From: Ostrinia nubilalis
Taxonomy: Eukaryota > Arthropoda > Insecta > Lepidoptera > Crambidae
Assembly: GCF_963855985.1 (NCBI RefSeq)
Contig: NC_087118.1
Location: forward strand, 6,386,001-6,450,000
Direction: 5' to 3'
DNA length: 64,000 bases
Shown piece by piece: positions 53,930 to 64,000 of this stretch (its first letter is position 1; each line of letters starts with the position of its first letter). The translations under genes were made by a program, and so were the position numbers. Below the pieces are notes generated by a model. It made no database searches. It was not told the DNA's origin and saw only the letters and a program-made list of their open reading frames with translations.

Positions 53930-55715
53930 GCACGCGCTCCTCCCGCGGCGGCTTGAGCCGGTCTAGCCTGGTTCGTAACGACCGACCTTGCAATATTTGA
54001 GCTGGACTTTCTTTTGTTGTGCTGTGTTCCGTAGTGCGATATATTAACAGATAACGCTGCAAAGCAACATCCACATCTATGCGTTGTGTAATTGCCTTTT
54101 TTATTACTCTTTTGCATATTTTGACCGCATTTTCTGCTAAGCCATTAGAAGCTGGGTGATAAGGTGCCGAAAAAATATGTTCTACTCCATTATTATCTAA
54201 AAAATATTTGAACTCGTCACTATTAAAAGGAGGTCCGTTATCGCTCACGAGCTGCCTAGGTATACCAAAACGGGCCCACATTTCTCGTAATCGATTTATG
54301 ACCGCTTTAGCCGTGGTAGTCTGCATCCTACATACCTCAATCCATTTCGAGCAAGCGTCGACCACAACTAAATACTTATCGCCTCCTATTGGGCCCAAAA
54401 AATCGACATGTAACCTAGTCCATGGGCGAGAGGGCCAGGGCCACGGCACGGGCGCGTGGTGCGGCGGCTGTGCGGCCGCCTCCGCGCACACGGCGCACCC
54501 GCGGCAGCGCGCCTCCAGCGCCTCGTCCACGCCGGGCCACCACACGTAGCTGCGCGCGACACTCTTCGTCCGCACGATACCCATGTGAGTGTCGTGCAGT
54601 TCCCTCAGGATGTTTTCCCGACAAACGCTGGGTATTACAAGTCGATGACCCCACATCAGACACCCTAGTTCTATATACAACTCGTTACGTCTATTGAAAT
54701 AAGGTTGAAGTTCCCGTATTTCGATTTCCTTCGGCCATCCGTCCTTAACGTAACTTAAAACGCGCATAAGAATTGGGTCTTTCCTAGTTTCGTTCTTTAT
54801 ATCCTCGTATTTCAATAAAAATGCTTCTGAAGCAAAATGCATATAGGTTTGCTCTGGTTCTGCTTCCTCGTAATTCGACGCGTTTAACTCTTTATAACCT
54901 TCTATCATACGAGATAATGCATCTGCCGTATTGCTATCAGTGTGAACATACTCAATGCAAAAATCATACGCTGATAACAATAAAGCCCATCGTTGTAGTC
55001 TACTAGCTGTCATACTAGGAATGCCAGAGTCTGGTCCAAAAATGCTCACTAACGGCTTGTGGTCCGTTCGCAAAGTAAACTGTCTGCCGTATAAATACTG
55101 GTGAAATTTCTTAGTAGCGAAAACAATAGCAAGCGCTTCCTTATGTATCTGGCTATAGTTACGCTCGGCCGCGGTGAGCGCGCGCGACGCGAAGGCCACG
55201 GGCCGCTCGGCGCCGCCCGGCGCGCGCTGCGCCAGCACTGCGCCCAGCCCGTGCGCGCTGGCGTCGCACGTCAGCACTAGCGCGTGCGCCTCATTAAAGT
55301 GCACCAGCACGTTTGCGCTCACGAGTAGCTTTTTTACCAACCTAAAGGCCTGATCATGACGATGACTCCAATACCAGTGCTTTCCTTTCTTTAACAAATC
55401 GTAAAAAGGCGATAAATAGAAACTCAAGTTTTTAATAAATTTACCATAAAAGTTTATCATTCCGAGAAATGACTTCAGTTCAGAAACGTTATTTGGCGGT
55501 AAAAGATTGATAATAGGTTTGATTTTTTCTGGGTCAACCTTTACGCCTTGACTATTTATTATAAATCCTAGATATTTAACCTCATTACAAAAAAAATCAC
55601 ACTTCTGTTTTTTTAATTTTAATCCATTATCGTACAGAATTTTTAACACCTTATTTAATGTCTCCCGATTTTCAGAAACAGTCGTCCCCCCGATTAAAAT
55701 ATCATCTAAAAACAC
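53838..55715 (-). CDS. Gypsy-B pol: reverse transcriptase end, RNase H, integrase
   Basis: About 625 codons. It starts at the catalytic FLDDILIGG box and goes through YLGFIINSQGVKVDPEKI. RNase H follows (TCDASAHGLGAVLAQ, NYSQIHKEALAIVFATKKFHQYL, TDHKPLVSIFG, ADALSRM), then the integrase HHCC site (LHDTHMG…CRGCAVC) and its core residues in HVDFLGPI, VSDNGPPF and SNGLAENAVK. It is in the same frame as the preceding reverse transcriptase fragment, separated only by a TAA. Parts of this ORF are strikingly GC-rich. Confidence 0.92.
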   Translation of the reverse strand: MFLDDILIGGTTVSENRETLNKVLKILYDNGLKLKKQKCDFFCNEVKYLGFIINSQGVKVDPEKIKPIINLLPPNNVSELKSFLGMINFYGKFIKNLSFYLSPFYDLLKKGKHWYWSHRHDQAFRLVKKLLVSANVLVHFNEAHALVLTCDASAHGLGAVLAQRAPGGAERPVAFASRALTAAERNYSQIHKEALAIVFATKKFHQYLYGRQFTLRTDHKPLVSIFGPDSGIPSMTASRLQRWALLLSAYDFCIEYVHTDSNTADALSRMIEGYKELNASNYEEAEPEQTYMHFASEAFLLKYEDIKNETRKDPILMRVLSYVKDGWPKEIEIRELQPYFNRRNELYIELGCLMWGHRLVIPSVCRENILRELHDTHMGIVRTKSVARSYVWWPGVDEALEARCRGCAVCAEAAAQPPHHAPVPWPWPSRPWTRLHVDFLGPIGGDKYLVVVDACSKWIEVCRMQTTTAKAVINRLREMWARFGIPRQLVSDNGPPFNSDEFKYFLDNNGVEHIFSAPYHPASNGLAENAVKICKRVIKKAITQRIDVDVALQRYLLIYRTTEHSTTKESPAQILQGRSLRTRLDRLKPPREERVRARGAAAAAAGRGRRLAILPKRGFGLGTRL

Positions 55716-55736
55716 AATAACATTAGGGATATTTTC

Positions 55737-56606
55737 TTATAACTGTGACATAATTCTCTGAAAGATTCCTGGGCTAGAAGAAAGTCCATAAACAAGCCTA
55801 TTGTATTTAAAAAGACCCCTATGAGTGTTTATTACGGTCAAATTATTAGTTTCATCTAATAACACCTGATTATATGCCTGGGATAAATCCAGCTTAGTAA
55901 AATAATTGTTACCTTTTAATTTACTTAGTAAATCATCTATTTTTGGCACAGGGTACCTATCGACTTTTAACACTTTGTTTAATGTTACCTTGTAATCAGC
56001 ACAAATGCGTAAAGCGCCGTCCGGCTTATGAACTATCACCAATGGCGTGGCCCAGTCCGAGCAGTCTACCGGCTCGATGATGCCGGCGCGCAGCATGGCG
56101 TCCAGCTCGGCGTCCACGCGCGCGCGCAGCGCGTACGGCAGCGGGCGCGCGCGGCAGAACACGGGCTCCGCGCCCTCGCGGATGCGAAGCGTCGCCCGAC
56201 CGCCAGTGAAGCACCCCAACCCGCCGTCGAACACTTCCTTATATCTATCAACAAGTTTGTTTACAATGTCATTTTTCTGTTCACAGCTTAATTCAACAAT
56301 TTTTTTCATACTTGTTTTGTTACTGTCTACAGCTAATAAACTATGGATAGGTATAGATGGTATTTTTATATTTAATTCGGATAGCCACTGTCGCCCCAAG
56401 AGGGACGTAGCTCCTTCTTTAAAAACGTACAAATCTAGTTTTTTGTAGTTACCGTTATGGTTAACATTTACCTCTAAAGAGCCCAATGGTTTTACTTTAC
56501 TACCATTATAAAATCTGACTGACAAATTGCAATTTTTTATTGGTATTTGTTTAAAATGTAACATAAGTATTAAAAGAAATACAGGACAAAGGAGATCCTG
56601 TGTCAA
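55737..56606 (-). pseudogene. Gypsy-B protease end and reverse transcriptase
   Basis: It overlaps the gag frame by about 55 bases; the protease Asp-Thr-Gly is at the end of the gag frame, so one frameshift lies near 56553. It contains LLGRQWLSELNI (protease), then PLPYALRARVDAELDAMLRAG, WATPLVIVHKPDG, ICADYKVTLN, catalytic FTKLDLSQAYNQ and LVYGLSSSPGIFQRIM. A TAA after MSQL is a nonsense codon in an otherwise continuous frame. Confidence 0.9.
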
Positions 56607-57669
56607 TTTCCATAGGCAATATTACATTATTTATTTTTACTGCTATGCTCACCGGTTTATATTGATTTAACGACATTTGGAATACGGGCTCTTCGTCGAT
56701 CTCCTCCTCTTCATTGTGAAATTCACAAGAATTATCCTCTTGTACCCAATGCGCCGCGGCCCGATTCATGACCTTTGGACCCGAGCGCCCCCTTCCAGCA
56801 CGTTCGCCACCGTTACCGCTCGTACCCCTGATGAAGCCACCGCCTTCTTGCCTTTGCCGCTGATACGACCCTCCTCTGTTAGGTCCAGGGTCGTTGAAAC
56901 CCACATTTTGTTGACACACTCGCCGTAAATGTCCAACTTTTTTGCAACGACTACATTCATACGACTTAAATTTGCAGTCGCTTTTTTTGTGTCGAAAATC
57001 GCCGCATGCTAAACACCCTCCATTTATGTTTAGCCGATTTAACGTCCCCGCTAGGTCCGTTCCCGCCGAGCTGCGGCGCCCCGAGGCCTCCCATGGCGCC
57101 CGCGAGCCGGCCACGGCCGTGTTCCGCGTTGCCAGCGCGGCATCGCCGCCGTTGTACCCGCCAACCGACGCCGCATCCCGCTCGGCTGCCTCCAGCGAAC
57201 TTGCCACTGCCACCGCTTTCGCAAATGTAATTTTTCCTTCCGCGAACAACCGTTGTCTCACTATATCGCTCCTTATTCCGCACGCAAATTGGTCCCTTAG
57301 GTTATTGTCCAAATTACTGCCAAATTCACAAAACCGTGACAGTTTTTTAAGTTCGGCCACGTAAACCGAAATACTTTCACCGACGCCTTGACGCCTTTGT
57401 CGGAATTTATATCGTTCAGCCAAGAAAGAAGGACTTGGTTGCAGATGGCTCAACATAACCGATTTTACTTCGTCCAAAGTCAGTTCAGCTGGTTTCCGAG
57501 GGCTTGATAGGTTCACTAATAGTTCATAGGCTTCCTCCCCCATAAACGCGATAAGTGTTGGTAATTGAAGTTCACTTTTCACATTGTTCACAATAAAGTA
57601 CATTTCGAGTCGATCACAATATGACTGCCAATTACCGTCCTTCACATTAAATTCACTTAATTTCAACAT
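56551..57669 (-). CDS. Gypsy-B Gag with start of protease, 372 aa
   Basis: ATG at 57667-57669 (MLKLSEFNVKDGNWQSYCDRLEMYF). The capsid-like region shows AFMGEEAYELLVNL, LAERYKFRQRRQGVGESISVYVAELKKLSRFC and LRDQFACGIRSD. Two zinc knuckles follow (CLACGDFRHKKSDC, CSRCKKVGHLRRVC), then a Gly/Arg-rich stretch. The ORF ends just after the protease motif MEIDTGSPLS, where the frame shifts. The leader from LTR to ATG is only about 65 bases. Confidence 0.92.
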   Translation of the reverse strand: MLKLSEFNVKDGNWQSYCDRLEMYFIVNNVKSELQLPTLIAFMGEEAYELLVNLSSPRKPAELTLDEVKSVMLSHLQPSPSFLAERYKFRQRRQGVGESISVYVAELKKLSRFCEFGSNLDNNLRDQFACGIRSDIVRQRLFAEGKITFAKAVAVASSLEAAERDAASVGGYNGGDAALATRNTAVAGSRAPWEASGRRSSAGTDLAGTLNRLNINGGCLACGDFRHKKSDCKFKSYECSRCKKVGHLRRVCQQNVGFNDPGPNRGGSYQRQRQEGGGFIRGTSGNGGERAGRGRSGPKVMNRAAAHWVQEDNSCEFHNEEEEIDEEPVFQMSLNQYKPVSIAVKINNVILPMEIDTGSPLSCISFNTYVTF

Positions 57670-57736
57670 GATAACGTTCGCAAATCAAAAAAAGTTAACC
57701 GGCGTCGTAAATTAATAGTCCACCCGCAGTCGCCAC

Positions 57737-57848
57737 TGATAAATAAAACAACGGAGTGCTCGCAATAACGTCTATTTGAGAACTGAGCTAGCATACAAAC
57801 TGACATTGGTTTATAAAAGTAAATTCACAGATACCTCCATATGTTACA
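57737..57848 (-). repeat. 5' LTR of gypsy-B
   Basis: 112 bp, identical by eye to 52889-53000. The sequence after it on the minus strand, GTGGCGACTGCGGG, holds the likely primer-binding site, for a tRNA I cannot name. Confidence 0.93.
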
Positions 57849-57960
57849 CCACTGAGCCAAACCAAAAAATATTTTGAATTAAGATTAAATTATCACTTGA
57901 TTGGACGTAATACTAATTTGCAAACAACTACCTTTTACCTGATGGTAAAACATGAAAATT

Positions 57961-58076
57961 CATTATCTAAATTTTAATAATCTGCTTGAGGGGTCTTTCA
58001 TACAAAATAAATATATGAGTGGTTTGTGGTCTGTTTGAATTTTAAATTTTCGACCGTATAAATATGGCCTAAAATG
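57961..58076 (-). pseudogene. RNase H remnant of another gypsy element
   Basis: On the minus strand the pattern HFRPYLYGRKFKIQTDHKPL then YLFCMKDPSSRLL is the core of a Ty3/gypsy RNase H, with stops on both sides. It is not part of gypsy-B, whose own RNase H is intact. This is a decayed older element. Confidence 0.75.
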
Positions 58077-58082
58077 TTAGTA

Positions 58083-58289
58083 GGGTAAAATTGGGGTATC
58101 TGGATCAAAAGCATTCAACACATATAGTTTTCACTTTTCATTGATTCATGTATTCAACTATTCAGTTTTCATTTCTCATCGTACGAGGCTACGTACGATG
58201 AGTAATGAAAACTGAATAGTTGAATGAATCAATGAAAGAGTGAAAACAATGTGTGGAATGCTTTCGATCCAGCTACCCCAATTTTACCA
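58083..58289. mobile_element. Hairpin MITE, about 207 bp
   Basis: Nearly the whole element is one inverted repeat, from GGTAAAATTGGGGTATCTGG to its near-inverse at the right. The centre is the short palindrome TCATCGTACG…CGTACGATGA. A flanking TA is possible. It is non-coding. Confidence 0.82.
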
Positions 58290-58809
58290 TTTTTTTTAGT
58301 CTTTAAAGTTAAAAAAATAACATCAGTTCCATTATGATTTAGTATCAATATACGGTTTTTCTTTCCATGTTTTCAATCTATCTATCAGTGAAATAAGTTA
58401 ATAAGACATTATTATAATATTTCTTTAATTTTGATTGAAACGATAATTGAGTAGGTACCTACCTACTCACAACAGCATAATCGTTTCCAATTGATTTCAT
58501 TTTACACGTCGAATCCCTAAATGGGAAGTCATTGTAATATAAGAACGTTGGCTCGGATTCTGCTATTAGGTACAGTCATTTCAATTATTATGGTTCTGTC
58601 ATACACTAAATTTAATATTAAATATTTATATTCACTTAATTTAAATATTTGTTTTCTTTGAACATAATTAACTTATATCTTATATCATTATATCTATATA
58701 ACTTATGTCTTGCATGTGATGTACTGAAAACTTGGATTAAAACATATTTTCATATTCAATGAAACATACTTTTAAAACAATACGTATTTACGCTAAACCT
58801 CTATTATTA
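58290..58809. other. AT-rich DNA, nothing recognised
   Basis: No open frame, repeat or element end seen here. Confidence 0.4.
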
Positions 58810-59036
58810 GGGGAGACCGGGGTAAAGCCGTATAGCTAAGAATAAATACCCATAGAATAGAAACAAAGAAAACTACGTATTTGTAATTTACTTCTTTATT
58901 AAAGGTTCTCATTAGCTAGAAAAATCAACAATGAAATAACACTTAAATTTAACAGAAATATTATTTTTTAAACAAAAACAAAACCTCTAGTATTTCCGGT
59001 TTTGACCCGGGGACTGGACAAAACCGTATACATATA

Positions 59037-60798
<1,762 letters not shown>

Positions 60799-60802
60799 TA
60801 TA

Positions 60803-61015
60803 CGACATCCTCAGATGATGAAAATACGGGTTTGAAACGCCCTAATCCTTTGTTTGTAGAAAGATTTTCACCAGATGACCTGAATTTATTTACGCGGTCC
60901 TGCAAAGTAGATTTTGGGATGCTATATGTAGTCGACGCTTTTAAATATCCCATTCCTCCTTCGATAACACTTTTCACAGTTTTTTTCATTGTTTCGGCAT
61001 CCCAGCTTTGTCAAA
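60803..61015 (-). pseudogene. Psq/CENP-B-type DNA-binding domain of a pogo-like transposase
   Basis: On the minus strand, WDAETMKKTVKSVIEGG leads into LKASTTYSIPKSTLQDRV, the classic pipsqueak helix-turn-helix pattern (Gly, Ala, Tyr-x-Ile-Pro-x-Ser-Thr-Leu). It then continues about 25 residues to the TIR element. Pogo and Tigger transposases start with such a domain. The rest of the enzyme is missing beyond the insertion. Confidence 0.65.
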
Positions 61016-61618
61016 TTTGTAAATTCAGCCAATTGCGCGGCAAATTTGTAAATTATGTAAACAAAGTCAAAACCGTATATTGGCCGATTTTACCCCGTAC
61101 GCTTTTACCCCTATGCACACAGTAAAGACATTTATCAAATACTGCACACACACACACGATACTTGCCGGTAAAAATATTGTAACAAATTCGTAAATACAC
61201 ACAATTCAATATAAAATAAAGCACACTTACTTGTTAGTTATATTCATTTCACTATTTAAACTCCTATTTTCCAAAAAATTAGATCAAACAACCAAAAAAC
61301 AAATAAATTTTGATAATGCGTTAACGTTCGTGCCTGCAGCAGCAAGTGTCTGTTGACAGATTGATCCTATTGGTTGCTAGCTGTGAGTAGTATATGCGCC
61401 GCATATTTTGAAATAATAACGGAGAAATCTATACAGTACGGTTTTACCCCGGTATACGGTTTTGTACAGGTCTCCCCTATGTAATTTTAAACATTTACCT
61501 ATACTCGTATTAATGGATATAAGGTATTAGGATGAAAAGAAAATAACACAAAAATATTATTTTAATTATTTATTTTAAAAAAACCTATGATTTTTTACAT
61601 TATAACATTGAGTACATA

Positions 61619-62192
61619 TTACAAAACAATTTTAGTTTTAATTTTATCGAGTAAGTCTTTAGCACATTCATAAACTTCATCGGAATATGTATAGTCAACT
61701 ACATGTTGTGCACAAATACTAGCTTCACATTTACACTTAAAATTTTCAGCATTTTTTAATTCGTCCATATCGAATATTTGAAGTCTTATCAACTTAGATT
61801 TCGGTCCTTCACTTGGTTTTCTTACGTATGAATATAAAATATCGCTCGCTTTTCTTTTTCTCGTACTATCATTATTTCGAGTAGAGACGGTCTCATTGTG
61901 TCGATCATTTATTTCAAGCGGTCGTTCATGATCGAAGTAGTTCCTAACATTCTGTCGAAGCAGTTGATCTGCAGGGATTGGTGAGTAGTCGAAAACAGGT
62001 GATGTCTGTAATGAAAGTATTTATATTTTAAAACAAGTCAATATATTATAGCTTGTCAAATATATTTAAACATGCATAAAAAACATTATCGTAATAGTTA
62101 AGTAGGAATTCGCTTACCATCATTGCGGGAATTGCTTTAAATGTGCACAAGACGACAGGCAATATTCTATTAGTTTTATTTGTTTCAATCAT
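61619..62192 (-). CDS. Putative two-exon gene of unknown function
   Basis: On the minus strand, 75 bases from ATG 62192 to 62118 (25 codons) are followed by GTAAGC…TTACAG (intron 62117-62006, 112 bp). Then 387 bases run from 62005 to a TAA at 61619-61621, all open and in phase 0. The product would have 153 residues, with a basic stretch RKRKASDILYSYVRKPSEGPKSK and a C-terminal Cys cluster (CKCEASIC). AATAAA lies about 50 bases after the stop. It could be the 3' part of a longer gene, or belong to an unfamiliar transposon. No family recognised; it has protein-like composition and proper splice signals. Confidence 0.45.
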
Positions 62193-62331
62193 CTTTTTAT
62201 AAACATTTGTTTTTTTTTTGTTTATTGTGTTCAAATAAAAGTACCTTCAATGAAGTCATTTTCTAAAGCTTAATATCCGCAAACGATTTTAAATCTAAGT
62301 AAATTAGTAATTTTAAATTATATGAAACTAG

Positions 62332-62465
62332 CTTTTACCTACGGCTTCACTCGCATAAAATTTTGTTTGTCACAGATCGTTTATAGCCTATTTGTTATTC
62401 TAGGTTATAAACAATAATACTGTAAAGTTTCATCAAAATCTGTTCAGTAGTTTTTGCATGACAGA
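62332..62465 (-). mobile_element. Helitron 3'-end fragment
   Basis: On the plus strand CTAGCTTTTACCTACGGC and AAGTTTCATCAAAATCTG are blocks of a common lepidopteran Helitron family; read on the minus strand it ends CTAG before T. The 5' end is not seen. Confidence 0.55.
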
Positions 62466-63289
62466 ATACGGACGCTGGAAAGAATATGGACAACGAAACC
62501 TTAAGTTCCATGCTCACTCTACCTATACATTATACCGCTTCGAAATTATGGATCTAGTAAAAAAAGGAAAAATAACTGATACGTCAGCCTCAACAGGTGC
62601 TTCGGTCGAGCAAAAATTGGAGGGGCGCGTCTTCGTGGATCGTACTATCTTATACTACTAGTTCTAAACAGCTATGCATAAATCGGATATTTTTTATTTT
62701 ACAAGAATATTTTTTATTTTATCTGTCGGTTTGGTATAGTGAAACCAGGCCTTTACAAACTATTAGATGTTAATATGCGCGAATGGGATGAAATCCTATA
62801 CACTTTGTATAGCGTTGTTTCACTCTAATAGTAGCTTAAGCATTATTGGGAGCTAAGTTACAAAAAAGGGATTGTTGACACTGCATTTCTGCAGTTATGA
62901 ATTATGTTTAGTCACATTGTATTTTTACAAATATGGAAAGTATCCCATGTGATCCTACATGTATTTAAGCTGAGATTTGGTAGGAAATGTCACAGTCCAG
63001 TTCAGGGAGTGCAGTTCATCTTCAGGAAATCGTTATTATCAAACATTGATATTAGCAGAATGTAAGTACCTAGATTTTAAGTATCTATTCAATTCTATTA
63101 TTATCGTTGTTGTTGTCATTCAATCTTCTAATCATTCATTTATCGACTATTCAACTATTCAAGTACTGTTCAATTCATTCTGTTTTTTTTATTGTACTGG
63201 TTTTATGTAAGTAATATTATTGTAGGTTTTTATCGTAACCTATTTTATAAACTCGTGTAAGTGTACCTATTTAGTGTCTGTATAAGAAT
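62466..63289. other. No feature recognised
   Basis: AT-rich DNA without coding potential or repeats that I can place. Part may belong to the retrovirus-like element to the right. Confidence 0.35.
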
Positions 63290-63563
63290 GTTAATTTATC
63301 TGACTCAAAGTTAACTCAAGTTGGTAAAGTGTGAGGATCCTAGCTATCCTGGGAGTTACTGCCACTGACCTTCAATGAAATACGAATATACTGACCAATA
63401 GAAACGCAATTTTATTTTACTTAAATTTCCCAAAGCTAACACGTTTGCCCGAGCCGGTCAGTGCGCAGTAACTGGCCGACTCTTTGATTCACACGTCACA
63501 CAAGCATTCAAAATCGCTGACATACACCTTTCATACTACATGTGTCCCTACACTATTCCCCCC
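63290..63563 (-). repeat. Candidate LTR of an errantivirus-like element
   Basis: On the minus strand a purine run AATTTGGGGGGAAT is followed by AGTGTAGGGACACATG, as at the start of a 3' LTR, and AAAATAAAATT supplies a poly-A signal about 140 bases on. The LTR may be longer; no second copy lies in the window. Confidence 0.35.
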
Positions 63564-63753
63564 AAATTTTTCCAAACAAAAATTTTCTTAAAATATAACT
63601 TAATTGTACTCATTCTATCACACTGATCTTTCATTCATCTCTCATACATTACATAGTTCTCCTTACATTCCAATTAACTTATTACAATGTATTACAGTGA
63701 ACACACAATTGCAATAACAATAACACTTCTCACTAAATCCTTATCGTATCCAG

Positions 63754-64000
63754 TTACACATGGCTGGCTACGTGTGGTTGCGAACGCTGCGGTGGTACCG
63801 CGTGGGCGGCCGCTGACATTCCCAACGCATTATTCACCTGTCTGTCTAACCATCTTCTAAATCGGTGACGATAATATTTCAACACTGCTCCAATTATGAT
63901 TATTCCCAATAACACTGCTATTCCGATCATTATCAAATCATATTTATGCATATGATTTTCCACTACATTATTCTGAGCGATCACTACTTCTTCCTTTGAA
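63754..64000 (-). pseudogene. C-terminal part of a membrane protein, envelope-like
   Basis: The frame is open to the window edge and ends at 63754. It has a single strong transmembrane segment (about 20 residues, rich in Ile, Leu and Gly), followed by a basic anchor (KYYRHRFRRWL) and a cytoplasmic tail of about 35 residues. A polypurine tract and LTR-like sequence stand directly downstream. This is the arrangement of env in insect errantiviruses (gypsy-type retroviruses). Surface and fusion parts lie outside the window, so the call is an inference from layout. Confidence 0.4.

Larger units (their letters stand above)
52889..57848 (-). mobile_element. Young Ty3/gypsy retrotransposon 'gypsy-B'
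   Basis: Short LTRs of 112 bp (52889-53000 and 57737-57848) look identical. Target duplication CCACT is at 52884-52888 and 57849-57853. Gag, protease, reverse transcriptase, RNase H and integrase follow in order on the minus strand. Only two frameshifts and one stop are seen. Identical LTRs suggest a recent insertion. Confidence 0.94.

Noticed and set aside
56028..57364. Several Arg/Ala/Pro-rich plus- and minus-strand frames
   Set aside because: Shadows of GC-rich islands in gypsy-B gag and pol.

Overview
This window is eukaryotic, repeat-dense, AT-rich nuclear DNA, most likely from a moth or butterfly. Reasons: LTR retrotransposons of the Ty3/gypsy and BEL/Pao types, LINEs, a tRNA-headed SINE with a TTTA tail, short Helitrons of the 5'-TC...CTAG-3' kind, many foldback MITEs, and no bacterial gene organisation. 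Almost every base that can be explained is mobile DNA. The only candidate host gene is a two-exon open frame on the minus strand at 61.6-62.2 kb, which I do not recognise.

Layout. 1-10.4 kb: a LINE (endonuclease remnant and reverse transcriptase, + strand) is split at 2041/9757 by a 7.7-kb LTR element without gag-pol (LTRs 2042-2205 and 9579-9756, 5-bp target duplication CAACG), which itself carries a minisatellite, two TIR elements and some unexplained open frames. 10.8-14.6 kb: a LINE 3' end, a decayed minus-strand gypsy pol ('gypsy-E') split by a SINE, and a dispersed repeat ('element A') hit by a long-armed MITE. 14.6-20.1 kb: a plus-strand gypsy element ('gypsy-D') whose reverse transcriptase is split by another copy of element A and whose 3' end is missing. 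20.1-21.9 kb: AT-rich repeat DNA and an LTR-like segment.

21.9-49.2 kb is one deep nest. A small foldback MITE is split by a minus-strand gypsy element ('gypsy-A', 21968-49106, target duplication CATA). Gypsy-A is split by a BEL/Pao element (26532-41958, target duplication GGTAT), by a long-TIR element in gag (44210-46992) and by a 530-bp foldback element between RNase H and integrase. The BEL element is split by a full-length LINE with both ORFs open (35421-40477), by a head-to-tail Helitron array (31542-33076) and by a TIR element (28080-30612). That TIR element holds an RTE-type LINE remnant, which holds a Harbinger-like MITE. In each major case the host reading frame closes again when the insert is removed, so most boundaries are set to within a few bases.

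49.2-52.9 kb holds a LINE tail, a GC-rich LTR-like segment, a 22-bp minisatellite and unassigned DNA. 52.9-57.8 kb is a young gypsy element ('gypsy-B') with two LTRs that look identical and only a few coding lesions. 58.0-61.5 kb contains an RNase H remnant, a hairpin MITE and a pogo-like element interrupted by a second copy of the 1.76-kb TIR element. 63.3-64 kb ends in an LTR-like segment followed, on the minus strand, by the tail of a membrane protein that looks like an insect retrovirus-type envelope.

The sequences mostly do not work together as genes; what they record is an order of insertions. All coordinates were read by eye. Family names rest on motifs and not on database searches.
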